Part shown: positions 15,951 to 23,815 of the stretch, one piece after another
Layout of the letters: every line of letters starts with the position of its first letter
How positions within the stretch are numbered: the first letter of the stretch is position 1
Assembly (NCBI GenBank): GCA_947305245.1
Contig: CAMZDG010000027.1
Span: 1 to 40,304, forward strand
DNA: 40,304 nt
Direction of reading: 5' to 3'
Origin: an uncultured Lachnospiraceae bacterium
Lineage (GTDB): Bacteria; Bacillota; Clostridia; Lachnospirales; Lachnospiraceae
Translations under genes and position numbers: made by a program
The notes under the pieces: model-generated
What the model was told of the DNA's origin: nothing
Database searches by the model: none
The model's input: only the letters and a program-made list of their open reading frames with translations

Positions 15951-17423
15951 TTATTTGGTGATAATGTCAAATACCGGCTTGCAAGCGGGATAGATCTCCT
16001 TGAACTGCTGATATCTCTGCTCGTACTTTGCAACCAAAGCGGGATCGGGCTCAACAGTATCAACGATCTTAACAACCTTTGCGGCGATCTCTTCCACGGA
16101 AGCATACTCACCGTTGGCTACGGCTGCCAGCATTGCGCCACCCATTGCAGGGCCTTCCTCGGACTCGATCACGTCAACCTTCAGGTTCAGGATGTTGGCG
16201 ATCATCTTCTTCCACAGGGGGCTCTTTGCACCGCCGCCGCAGATCTTGGTTCTCTCCAGGTTGATGCCAAGAGACTTTGCAACCTCTAAGGAATCACGAA
16301 GTGCAAACGCAACGCCCTCGAGAACGGCCTGGGTCATGTCAGCGCGGGTGGTGTCCATGGTCATGCCAATGAAGGTAGCCCTTGCGTTGGGGTTATTATG
16401 AGGAGAACGCTCGCCCATCAGATAAGGCAGGAAATACACGTGGTTCTCGCCAAGCTTCTCGATCGCCTTCTGCTCTGCGCCGTAATCCTTGGTGCCGATG
16501 ATCTCATCCATCCACCACTTGTTGCAGGAAGCAGCACTGAGCATGCAACCCATCAGATGATACTTTCCGTCCGCATGAGCGAAGGAATGCAGTGCGTTGA
16601 ACTTGTCCACGCCAAAGTTCTTGGAAGAGATGAAGATAGTTCCGCTGGTTCCGAGGGAAATGTTACACATATTGTCGCCAACGGTGCCGGTTCCAACGGC
16701 TGCTGCCGCATTGTCGCCTGCGCCTGCCGCAACGATCGTCGTAGCGGGAATGCCAAGCTCCTCTGCGATCTCGGGAAGCACGGTGCCAACCTTCTCGTAG
16801 CTCTCATAGCACTTTGCAAGCTGGCTCTCGGAAATGCCGCAGATGTCACACATCTCCTTGGACCACTTACGATTCTTTACGTCGAATACAAGCATGCCGG
16901 AAGCATCGGATACATCCGTGCAGTGTACGCCGGTCAGCTTATATGCGATGTAATCCTTAGGAAGCATGATCTTCTCGATCTTCGCGAAGTTCTCAGGCTC
17001 CTTGTTCTTTACCCAAAGGATCTTGGGTGCGGTGAAACCGGTGAAGGAAATGTTTGCGGTGTACTCGCTGAGCTTGTCCTTCCCGATCACGTTGTTCAGA
17101 TAATCACACTCTTCGTAGGTTCTTCCGTCATTCCAAAGAATTGCGGGACGGATCACGTTGTCATCCTTGTCCAGGATCACAAGACCGTGCATCTGGCCGC
17201 CAAAGCTAATGCCGGCCACCTGAGACTTGTCAGCATCCTTGATCAGCTCCTTAATGCCAACCTTCGTCTGCTCCCACCAATCCTCAGGCTTTTGCTCAGA
17301 CCAGCCCGGATGAGGGAAATACAGGGGATACTCTTTCGATACGATGTTTTTGATCTTACCCTCGCTGTCCATCAGCAAGAGTTTTACGGCTGAAGTGCCC
17401 AAATCCACTCCAATATAAAGCAT
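15951..17423 (-). CDS. xylB: Xylulokinase (FGGY family)
   Basis: A 490-residue FGGY kinase. The N-terminal ATPase loop is YIGVDLGTSAVKLLL; GGQMHGLV and ILWNDGRT are typical of xylulokinases. MGERSPHNNPNARATF near residue 340 is the xylulokinase form of the FGGY signature, and ICGGGAKSPLWKKM lies in the second domain. It phosphorylates D-xylulose to xylulose 5-phosphate for the pentose phosphate or phosphoketolase routes. It is the first gene of a three-gene operon, with GGAGG five bases before the ATG and a promoter at 17485-17513. L-ribulose is less likely given the motif. Confidence 0.92.
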   Translation of the reverse strand: MLYIGVDLGTSAVKLLLMDSEGKIKNIVSKEYPLYFPHPGWSEQKPEDWWEQTKVGIKELIKDADKSQVAGISFGGQMHGLVILDKDDNVIRPAILWNDGRTYEECDYLNNVIGKDKLSEYTANISFTGFTAPKILWVKNKEPENFAKIEKIMLPKDYIAYKLTGVHCTDVSDASGMLVFDVKNRKWSKEMCDICGISESQLAKCYESYEKVGTVLPEIAEELGIPATTIVAAGAGDNAAAAVGTGTVGDNMCNISLGTSGTIFISSKNFGVDKFNALHSFAHADGKYHLMGCMLSAASCNKWWMDEIIGTKDYGAEQKAIEKLGENHVYFLPYLMGERSPHNNPNARATFIGMTMDTTRADMTQAVLEGVAFALRDSLEVAKSLGINLERTKICGGGAKSPLWKKMIANILNLKVDVIESEEGPAMGGAMLAAVANGEYASVEEIAAKVVKIVDTVEPDPALVAKYEQRYQQFKEIYPACKPVFDIITK

Positions 17424-17484
17424 GAACTCCTCCTTCTCCCTGCCAGGAAACGAACCCCATAAGCAGAATCATTAATCTGTAAAT

Positions 17485-17513
17485 ATTATAGGTTTTCTTG
17501 GCGGAAAACACAA
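17485..17513 (-). promoter_or_regulatory. SigA-type promoter of xylB operon
   Basis: Minus strand: -35 TTGTGT (17508-17513), 17-base spacer, perfect -10 TATAAT (17485-17490). The weak -35 suggests help from an activator. Confidence 0.7.
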
Positions 17514-17520
17514 GAAGAAA

Positions 17521-17548
17521 ATTGCGGTGGATAGCATAAATATTGCGG
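17521..17548 (-). promoter_or_regulatory. Helically phased CCGCAAT repeats upstream of xylB
   Basis: On the minus strand CCGCAAT occurs at 17521-17527 and 17542-17548. The copies are 21 bases apart, two helical turns, and start 8 bases upstream of the -35 box. This is the arrangement expected for an AraC-type or similar activator. The binding protein is not known. Confidence 0.5.
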
Positions 17549-17564
17549 AAAGAAAAATGACTAC

Positions 17565-17646
17565 TTATCCACTTTTTTTGTGGATAACGCGTCATTTTCT
17601 GTGGATTATTTCCACGCATTTATAAGAAGAAAAATACTTATCCACA
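17565..17646. promoter_or_regulatory. Cluster of DnaA-box-like nonamers
   Basis: TTATCCACA is perfect at 17638-17646 (plus) and 17579-17587 (minus). One-mismatch copies are TTATCCACT (17565-17573, plus) and TAATCCACA (17600-17608, minus). Weaker matches lie at 17526-17534 and 17740-17748. The first pair also forms an 8-base inverted repeat around seven T. No dnaA, dnaN or other origin genes are visible. Confidence 0.6.
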
Positions 17647-17671
17647 ATTTCAATTTCTTTTAACGACACAC

Positions 17672-17700
17672 TTGTCAGACCCAACATCTTGTATTATAAT
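17672..17700 (+). promoter_or_regulatory. SigA-type promoter of the tocopherol-cyclase-like gene
   Basis: -35 TTGTCA (17672-17677), 17-base spacer, perfect -10 TATAAT (17695-17700). Confidence 0.75.
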
Positions 17701-17823
17701 AAGATGGGTTACAACTAAATCTAGTTTTTTCGCCATTTCATATCCACGAAAACAACACCCATGCTGAGTGGCCCGTCATTTTTCAGAGAATACTATGTCA
17801 GATAACTTACCCGGGAGATACCA

Positions 17824-18930
17824 ATGAACCGTTCTGATCTCGATCGAAATGCATACATGCTCTGTGGTCCCCTTGCGAAAAGGGGCTATCTTCGCTGGTG
17901 GCATTCCTTCCGCGGCAAAAGCTGCGAAACGGGGATCTGGCGCAGGTTTTTCGTGGAATATCTGATCCAAAATCCCGTTCCCGGAAAGAGAAAGCACGGT
18001 GAGGCGCCGGTCCTTTCGTGCGTCAGGATCAGCGCGGGCGTCTTTCCCGGCGAGGGACTGCCCGGCGTTCAGCTCATCTCACAGTATCCCATCTTAGCAG
18101 CGAAATTTGCGAAGAAACCCTTATATTTCCAGGTGGAGGACAATGTCCTTCGGGAAAACCGCATCACGGGAAGCGTGAGTGATACCCTGCCAGAGCCAGG
18201 CACGGACTCGGAAAAGAATTATGTCTTAGAGTGGGATCTCGAGATCCTAAAAACCATTGCCTGCCATACCGGCATCCTCGCCTCGCCCCTGCTCAGCGCG
18301 CTGCGTGCACTGGACAGCTTCTGGCATGGCGAAGGGATCAAGACGCATTTCCGCGGGACCATCACGCTGAACGACGAGACCTTTGAAGTCTCCGCGGAGG
18401 ATTGCAGCGGCTACGCCGATAAGCACTGGGGACAGGCGTTTAATAAGCCCTGGCTGCAGCTCGCCTCCTGCGATCTTGTCAGCGAGCGGACCGGCAAGCC
18501 CTTAAAGCACTCCGCGCTAGCCATCGACGGGTGCTGTCCGAGATTCCTCTTCTTCCATTTCAAACCGAAGATGCTCCTGCAGCTGACTTATACCGGTGAG
18601 GACTTCTGCTACAGCTTTACCAAGCCCCAGCGGAGGCCGCGCCTAAAGTGGTGCACCAAGGAGCGGCGCGACTCCTACGCATGGCAGATCAAGGCCGCTG
18701 ACAAGCAGTCCCTGATCAAGGTGACGTTGCACTCCTCCAAGACCAATATGATGCCGCTGTATTATGACAGTCCTGACGGAAGTGCTTCCCCAAGGCTTCG
18801 CGCAGGCGCCGAGGGCTACGGAACGCTGGATCTCTACCGCATCACCCCGACAGGCAGGATCTGGGTGGACACCCTGACCATTCAAAACGCTTTGTGCATC
18901 CTGGAAAAGCCAACAAAAAAGGCCCCTTAG
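17824..18930 (+). CDS. Tocopherol-cyclase-like protein
   Basis: A 368-residue protein resembling the tocopherol cyclase (TocCyc/AttH, lipocalin-like) family. The best match is GYADKHWGQAFNKPWL in the middle, the family's Y-x-x-K-x-W-G signature; an early GYLRWWHSFRG segment and a late GYGTLDLYR also fit. No signal peptide or transmembrane segment is evident. Tocopherol is not expected in an anaerobic Firmicute, so the true substrate is unknown; hydrophobic ligand binding is possible. GGGAG lies seven bases before the ATG. The gene has its own promoter and runs against the pentose operons on either side. Its TAG stop lies in the loop of the terminator and overlaps the stop of the convergent permease gene. 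Confidence 0.7.
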   Translation: MNRSDLDRNAYMLCGPLAKRGYLRWWHSFRGKSCETGIWRRFFVEYLIQNPVPGKRKHGEAPVLSCVRISAGVFPGEGLPGVQLISQYPILAAKFAKKPLYFQVEDNVLRENRITGSVSDTLPEPGTDSEKNYVLEWDLEILKTIACHTGILASPLLSALRALDSFWHGEGIKTHFRGTITLNDETFEVSAEDCSGYADKHWGQAFNKPWLQLASCDLVSERTGKPLKHSALAIDGCCPRFLFFHFKPKMLLQLTYTGEDFCYSFTKPQRRPRLKWCTKERRDSYAWQIKAADKQSLIKVTLHSSKTNMMPLYYDSPDGSASPRLRAGAEGYGTLDLYRITPTGRIWVDTLTIQNALCILEKPTKKAP

Positions 18931-18941
18931 AGGGCCTTTTT
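18916..18941. terminator. Shared bidirectional terminator containing both stop codons
   Basis: A stem of AAAAAGGCCC (18916-18925) with GGGCCTTTTT (18932-18941) and loop CTTAGA. It works for both convergent genes: plus-strand TAG at 18928-18930 and minus-strand TAA at 18927-18929 lie in the loop. Confidence 0.9.
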
Positions 18942-19997
18942 CTTTGCTCTTTTTCCAAGCACGACGCTTTGCAGCAATATGAAGAAGCAAAGCATGCCGC
19001 CGGTCGTGATGCTCTGCCACCAGGGATCGTTCAGCCCGCTGGCCACCACGATCTTTTTGATGGTCGTAAGCGTCATGGTACCGAAGAAGGTACCTGCCAC
19101 GTTGCCCACGCCGCCCGTCAGAAGCGTTCCGCCGATGATGGAGGATGCGATCGCATTCATTTCCATGCCGGCCGCGTTCGTCGCGTTTCCGGCTCCGGTA
19201 TGCATCATGAAGACATATCCGGAAATACCGCTGAGAAGTCCGCTGATCAGATAGCTTAAAAACCGGGTTCTCTTGACGTTGATCCCAAGCATCAGCGCAC
19301 TCTGCTGGTTCCCGCCCATGGCGTAAAAGTTACGGCCAAGGCGAAGGTATCTGAGCAGGATGAACACAACGATCAGACAAAGGAGCGCCACGACGACGCC
19401 AATCTCCACGCGGGCCGGAACGAGATTCCCATTCTTTGCCACGTAGCCGAGCCAGGGGATCACGATCTTTGTGTCACGAAGCTTCGCGAGTCCCTCGTGC
19501 GCCGCCTTCTGCGGATTCACGGAGAGGATTGTCGTCATGCCTCTTGCAAAGAACATGCCCGCCAGCGTTACGATAAAGGGCTGGATCTCCAGGTAACTAA
19601 TGAGGAATCCGTGTACCAGGCCGAACGCCAGGCCGATGCCAAGTGCCAGCAAAATGGATCCAACAAGGCTTCCGCCGTTGTTTAAGTACAGCACGCAGCT
19701 CATGACCACCAGGGAAGTCACCGCACCGACACTGATGTCAATGCCGCCGCCGATCATGACGATCGTCAGGCCGCAGGACACAATGATCAGGCTGGCGTTA
19801 TCGTTGAGCATGTCAAAGACCTGCTGCGCATGCAGGAAGCCTCCGCCAAGGGTTGCCATGGCCACAAGATACATTGCAAAGAAAATGAAAATCGTAATGG
19901 TCATCAGAAGCTGCGTATCCGTCAGCGAACCGATCCACTGACTGACGGAAAGCAGGATCGACTGGAACTTATTATAGATCTTTTTCGTCTTTTCCAT
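18927..19997 (-). CDS. Sugar ABC transporter permease (YjfF/RbsC type)
   Basis: A 356-residue integral membrane permease of the RbsC/BPD_transp_2 family, with about 8 to 10 hydrophobic segments. The conserved GLTIVMIGGGIDISVG region lies near residue 95, and GGNQQSALMLGINV contains the cytoplasmic loop that contacts the ATPase. It is the second permease of the four-gene transporter, similar in order to E. coli ytfQRT-yjfF. It starts 5 bases after the first permease ends, with a GGTGAG-like site. The partner genes and the pentose neighbours suggest a monosaccharide substrate such as xylose, arabinose or a furanose form. Confidence 0.9.
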   Translation of the reverse strand: MEKTKKIYNKFQSILLSVSQWIGSLTDTQLLMTITIFIFFAMYLVAMATLGGGFLHAQQVFDMLNDNASLIIVSCGLTIVMIGGGIDISVGAVTSLVVMSCVLYLNNGGSLVGSILLALGIGLAFGLVHGFLISYLEIQPFIVTLAGMFFARGMTTILSVNPQKAAHEGLAKLRDTKIVIPWLGYVAKNGNLVPARVEIGVVVALLCLIVVFILLRYLRLGRNFYAMGGNQQSALMLGINVKRTRFLSYLISGLLSGISGYVFMMHTGAGNATNAAGMEMNAIASSIIGGTLLTGGVGNVAGTFFGTMTLTTIKKIVVASGLNDPWWQSITTGGMLCFFILLQSVVLGKRAKKKAL

Positions 19998-20002
19998 CTC
20001 AC

Positions 20003-21079
20003 CTACGCTCCTTTCGCCGCTGATTCCTGCATCCGGCCGCGAACCTTCTCCATTAGCTTTCCGAACTTCGCCTTGATCACGGGAGATCCGATCACCACGA
20101 GCAGAACGATCACGATCGCCTTGTACGCCTTCACGTCCGTGGAGGATACCTTCATGGCGTAAAGCGTCGTCGTCAGCATCTGGATCACGTAAGCACCGAT
20201 GATGCTTCCGCTGATCTTGAACTTACCGCCGCCGAGGCTGTTGCCTCCGATGGCAACCGCAAGAATTGTATCCATCTCGACGTCGATCAGAAGGGTCTCA
20301 TGGTTGATCAGGCCAAGTCGGCTCACGCCGATGCTTCCCGCAATGGCAACACAGACGCCAAGGATGATAAAGGAAAGCAGCTTGATGAAGGTGGCATTGA
20401 TGCCGTTTAAGCGCGCCGCGCTTTGGTTGATGCCGACGGACTGCGTGAAAATTTCCAAAGAAGTAAAGTGGAACAGGAGCTTGAACAGGATCGTCACGCA
20501 GACCACAATCAGAACGGGCGTGGGCACCGGGATCCCCGGGATAAAGCTGCCGAGCGCCGATATGATCGGGCTGCTGATGGTGGGCGTCGCGCCGCCATTG
20601 ATCCAATATGCGATGGAGCGTCCGCAGGTATATAGGATCAGCGTAGCGATCATCGGCTGGATCTTAAACACGGCAACCAAGGTTCCGTTGAACGCGCCAA
20701 AAAGCATTGCCACGATGCAGGCGCAAAGAAATGCAAGCACCACGATGCCTCCGTTGATCTCGGGAGCCGACTTTAGGATCTTTACAAAGGTACTGCCGGC
20801 GATGGCTGCCGCCGCGCCGACGCTGATGTCCTGTCCGCCGCAGGCTGCCGTCACGAGCGTCATGCCCATGGCGAGGATCGCCAGCTCACTCGCACCGTTG
20901 ATGATACTGATCAGGTTTCCTGCAAGAACGATGTTTCCGTCATTATTGTGCGTGATCCCGATCTCAAAGAATCCGGGATCCCGGATGAGATTGAACAGCA
21001 CCAGAAGGGCGATGGCAATCAGCGGAATGGTCAGCTGTCCAAGGCCGCCCTGAAAAAATGATTTTGTATTCTTTTTCAT
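20003..21079 (-). CDS. Sugar ABC transporter permease (YtfT/RbsC type)
   Basis: A 358-residue RbsC-type permease with a polar N-terminus and about 8 to 10 membrane segments. The TLVTAACGGQDISVGAAAAI segment near residue 80 corresponds to the family's GGIDLSVG region, here with a GGQDISVG variant. The gene overlaps the ATPase stop by ATGA and is followed after 5 bases by the second permease, so the two presumably form a heterodimeric channel. The cargo is inferred from context to be a pentose. Confidence 0.9.
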   Translation of the reverse strand: MKKNTKSFFQGGLGQLTIPLIAIALLVLFNLIRDPGFFEIGITHNNDGNIVLAGNLISIINGASELAILAMGMTLVTAACGGQDISVGAAAAIAGSTFVKILKSAPEINGGIVVLAFLCACIVAMLFGAFNGTLVAVFKIQPMIATLILYTCGRSIAYWINGGATPTISSPIISALGSFIPGIPVPTPVLIVVCVTILFKLLFHFTSLEIFTQSVGINQSAARLNGINATFIKLLSFIILGVCVAIAGSIGVSRLGLINHETLLIDVEMDTILAVAIGGNSLGGGKFKISGSIIGAYVIQMLTTTLYAMKVSSTDVKAYKAIVIVLLVVIGSPVIKAKFGKLMEKVRGRMQESAAKGA

Positions 21080-22581
21080 CCCTGTGCCTCCCCTCCCGCG
21101 ATTGTCTTCATTACCTGCTCCTGATTTAAATCCTGACCCTTCAGCTCTCCGACAACGTGCCTGTCACGCATGACGATGAGACGGCTGCAGGTTCGGAGCA
21201 TCTCTTCCACCTCGGAGGAGATGAAGGTCACGCTGACGCCATCCTCCGCGAGCTTCAAGACGAGCTTCTGGATCTCGAGCTTGGTGCCGACGTCAATGCC
21301 TCGGGTGGGCTCGTCAAGGATCAGATAATCCGGATGCGTCAGAAGCCATCTCGCGAGAATGACCTTCTGCTGATTTCCGCCGCTGAGGGACCCAACCGGG
21401 GTCTCCTTGCTCGCGGTCTTAATGTTTAACACTTTGATATATTCGTCCGCAAATGCCTCGGACTCACTGCGGCTGATCGGCTTAAAGAAGCCATTCATCA
21501 CCTGCAGTGCGAGAATGATGTTCTCCCGCACGCTCAGCTCGGCGATGATGCCGTCGCGCTTTCTGTCCTCCGCAAGGTAGCCGATCCCACTCTTCATGGC
21601 ATCGATCGGACGCGTGACGCTAATTTGTTTTCCTTTGATGAAGGTGGAGCCGCCGGTCACCTTATCCGCGCCAAAGATCGCGCGAACGCACTCGCTTCGT
21701 CCGGATCCGAGCAGACCCGTAAAGCCGTTCACCTCTCCCTTTCGGATGCTGAAATTGAATGGCATTGCGTCGCTGCTCGAAAGGTTCTTCGCCTCATAAA
21801 AGACTTCTTTTTCTTCCTCTTCGCCTTCCGGCGCCTCCTTCAAGGAGCTCAGCTCGTCAAGCTCCTTACCGATCATCTTTGCAACGAGCTCCACCTGCGG
21901 CAGCTGCTCCGTGAGATATTCGCCCACGAGCTCCCCGTTTCGAAGCACGGTGATGCGATCACTCACCTCATACACCTGCTCGAGGAAGTGCGTGACAAAA
22001 ATGATCCCGACGCCCTGTGACTTCAGATTTCTCATGAGGTCAAAGAGCATCTTTACTTCCTTGTCGTCCAGGGAAGAGGTGGGCTCGTCCAGGATCAGGA
22101 CCTTACACTTCTGATCCACGGCGCGCGCAATGGCCACCATCTGCTGAACGGCCAGGGAACAGTCTCCCAGCTGCTGACTGCTCCGCGCCGGGATCCCGAG
22201 CTTTGCCAGGATCTCATCCGCGCGCTTCTCGTACAGCTTATGACGCACCCAAGCGCCGTCCTCACGGCCGATGAACATATTCTCGGCAACGGTCAGGTTC
22301 GGACAGAGCGTGATCTCCTGATACACCGTGCTGATGCCTTGGCTTTGCGCATCCTGCGGGGAGTGAATGGTGATGCTCTTACCATCCAGGGTGATCTGTC
22401 CGCCGTCCATCTGGTATACGCCCGTCAGGACCTTGATCAGCGTGGATTTTCCCGCGCCATTCTCACCCATCAGCGCATGGATCTCACCCTTTCTCAAAGT
22501 GAAATCAACGCCGTTTAACGCCAGAACGCCGGGGAATCTTTTCTCTATGTGACGCATCTGCAGTAAAGTATTATCCTGCAT
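21076..22581 (-). CDS. Sugar ABC transporter ATPase with two nucleotide-binding domains
   Basis: A 501-residue double ATPase of the RbsA/XylG/YtfR type. The first domain has Walker A GENGAGKST near residue 39, Walker B VLILDEPTSSLD and a degenerate signature. The second has a weak Walker A (GLLGSGRSE), a full signature LSGGNQQKV and Walker B YLILDEPTRGID. It powers import by the two permeases. AGGAGG lies 8 bases before the ATG, directly behind a strong stem-loop (22602-22642) that separates it from the binding-protein gene. Confidence 0.95.
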   Translation of the reverse strand: MQDNTLLQMRHIEKRFPGVLALNGVDFTLRKGEIHALMGENGAGKSTLIKVLTGVYQMDGGQITLDGKSITIHSPQDAQSQGISTVYQEITLCPNLTVAENMFIGREDGAWVRHKLYEKRADEILAKLGIPARSSQQLGDCSLAVQQMVAIARAVDQKCKVLILDEPTSSLDDKEVKMLFDLMRNLKSQGVGIIFVTHFLEQVYEVSDRITVLRNGELVGEYLTEQLPQVELVAKMIGKELDELSSLKEAPEGEEEEKEVFYEAKNLSSSDAMPFNFSIRKGEVNGFTGLLGSGRSECVRAIFGADKVTGGSTFIKGKQISVTRPIDAMKSGIGYLAEDRKRDGIIAELSVRENIILALQVMNGFFKPISRSESEAFADEYIKVLNIKTASKETPVGSLSGGNQQKVILARWLLTHPDYLILDEPTRGIDVGTKLEIQKLVLKLAEDGVSVTFISSEVEEMLRTCSRLIVMRDRHVVGELKGQDLNQEQVMKTIAGGEAQG

Positions 22582-22596
22582 AGTGATTTTCCTCCT

Positions 22597-22642
22597 AAAA
22601 AGGCGCAGCCGGGGCTGCTATAGCATACAGCCCAGCTGCGCC
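22597..22642 (-). terminator. Intra-operon stem-loop, probable attenuating terminator
   Basis: A 14-pair stem (GGCGCAGC plus GGGCTG against CAGCCC plus GCTGCGCC, small internal bulge) with a ten-base loop. On the minus strand it is followed by TTTTT and then the AGGAGG site of the ATPase gene. It should reduce ATPase/permease transcripts relative to the binding protein and protect the binding-protein message. Confidence 0.8.
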
Positions 22643-22658
22643 GTCTGGTCAGCTTAAA

Positions 22659-23657
22659 TTATTCACCTAAGCCATAGGTGTTGATGTCATCATCGGTGAT
22701 AGTCTTAGCGTCAAAGCCCTTCTCCTCGTTGATGATCTTCTTGGAAGAAGCGGTCTTGTTGCCCTTGATCAGGTCGCTGATGATCTGTGCCTGGAAAGGA
22801 GAGCACTGTCCGTCATAGTTCCATGCGCCAGCCTTCAGTTCTCTCAGAGCCCACTTATTGCAGTCAAAGCCCATAACGATAACCTTGCCGTTTACGCCGT
22901 GGGTGATACCTGCATCGTCAAGCGCTGCAACGGCACCCTTTGCCATACCATCGTTCTCAGCGTAGATTACGTTGAAGTCCTCGCCGCTGTTGATCACGGA
23001 TTCTACGATCTTCTTAGCTTCTGCCTCATCCCAGGAAGCGGTCTGCTGAACAACCTTCTTCATCTTGCCGGATGCGAACTGTGCGTCAAGCGCGCCGGTA
23101 CGACCGATCTGTGCGTCGGAACCCATGGCGCCCTGAATGTGGATCACCTTGTACTCGCTCAGGTTCTGGTCAAGCAGCCACTGTACTGCGGTCTCGCCTT
23201 CCTTAGCCATGTCGGATACAACTGCTGCCTCATACAGGCTCTCGTCAACGTCGATCATTCTGTCGAAGAGATAAACCTTGATGCCGGCTTCCTTTGCCTT
23301 CTTCAGTACGTCATCCCAACCAGTGGTCTCAGCTGCGGAGATCAGCAGGTAGTCAACGCCTTCGGTGATGAATCCCTGAGCTGCCTGAAGCTGCTCATCG
23401 TTCTTGATGTTGTAGAAAGTCTTCAGTTCATAGCCGTTTGCTGCAGAGAAAACAGCCTCCATGTCCTTTACGTTTGCCTCACGATAACCGGACTCGGAAG
23501 GGGGATTGTTAACCACGCCAACCTTGATCGTAGAATTACCGCCCTTGCCCTCGTTACCGCTGCCGCTGTTGCCGCTGCCGCTGTTTCCGCCGCAGGCACT
23601 GAGCACAAGGCTCACTGCAAGCACGCCGGCCAATACCAATGCTTTCAACCTTTTCAT
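22659..23657 (-). CDS. Sugar-binding lipoprotein of the ABC transporter (YtfQ-like)
   Basis: A 332-residue periplasmic-binding-protein type 4 lipoprotein. The start at 23657 gives a standard lipoprotein signal MKRLKALVLAGVLAVSLVLS with lipobox LSAC, then a Gly/Ser/Asn linker. AAGGAGG lies 10 bases upstream; a longer frame to 23732 has no suitable site. The mature domain has the sugar-binding fold with KVGVVNNPPSESGYR and an IYAENDGMAKGA segment typical of YtfQ-like proteins. It captures the sugar outside the membrane. The promoter is at 23700-23728, with upstream repeats that suit activation by the adjacent YesN-like regulator. Confidence 0.92.
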   Translation of the reverse strand: MKRLKALVLAGVLAVSLVLSACGGNSGSGNSGSGNEGKGGNSTIKVGVVNNPPSESGYREANVKDMEAVFSAANGYELKTFYNIKNDEQLQAAQGFITEGVDYLLISAAETTGWDDVLKKAKEAGIKVYLFDRMIDVDESLYEAAVVSDMAKEGETAVQWLLDQNLSEYKVIHIQGAMGSDAQIGRTGALDAQFASGKMKKVVQQTASWDEAEAKKIVESVINSGEDFNVIYAENDGMAKGAVAALDDAGITHGVNGKVIVMGFDCNKWALRELKAGAWNYDGQCSPFQAQIISDLIKGNKTASSKKIINEEKGFDAKTITDDDINTYGLGE

Positions 23658-23699
23658 AATTTTTTCTCCTCCTTTTTTGCAGACATATCGTCTGAAAAC

Positions 23700-23728
23700 A
23701 TCATATCGCAGAAGAAGAAATAGGTAAA
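23700..23728 (-). promoter_or_regulatory. Promoter of the sugar ABC transporter operon
   Basis: Minus strand: -35-like TTTACC (23723-23728), 17-base spacer, -10 TATGAT (23700-23705). The -35 is poor, consistent with an activator bound just upstream. Confidence 0.6.
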
Positions 23729-23732
23729 TCAA

Positions 23733-23815
23733 GGTTGATTTCGTCTTGGTTGAATATTATTTCACGTTTCCGCCCAAAAAAACATAACGGTTGGTTTTCA
23801 TTTTATTCCGGTTGA
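23733..23815 (-). promoter_or_regulatory. Direct-repeat operator candidate for the YesN-like regulator
   Basis: GGTTGA/GGTTGG on the plus strand (TCAACC/CCAACC on minus) at 23733, 23748, 23789 and 23810. The spacings are 15, 41 and 21; the last two are near whole helical turns. The nearest copy lies 4 bases upstream of the transporter -35 box. The farthest lies inside the last codons of the regulator gene itself. Confidence 0.5.

Larger units (their letters stand above)
17424..17823. other. AT-rich divergent promoter region with DnaA-box-like sites
   Basis: A 400-base gap between divergent genes. From left to right: xylB leader and promoter (17485-17513); phased CCGCAAT repeats on the minus strand (17521-17548); a cluster of DnaA-box-like nonamers (17565-17646); and the tocopherol-cyclase-like gene promoter (17672-17700) with a leader of about 115 bases. 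A minus-strand frame over 17356-17619 and another over 17776-17997 have no ribosome site or family resemblance and were not called. Confidence 0.7.

Noticed and set aside
15951..17423. Ribulokinase instead of xylulokinase
   Set aside because: The MGERSPHNNP motif and GGQMHG segment are typical of xylulokinase, and the length of 490 residues is shorter than usual AraB.
17565..17646. Replication origin
   Set aside because: DnaA-like nonamers alone are not enough: no dnaA, dnaN, gidA, parAB or rpmH is present in the window.
23658..23732. A longer start for the sugar-binding lipoprotein
   Set aside because: It would overlap the predicted -10 box and place 25 residues before a perfect lipoprotein signal. 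AAGGAGG favours 23657.
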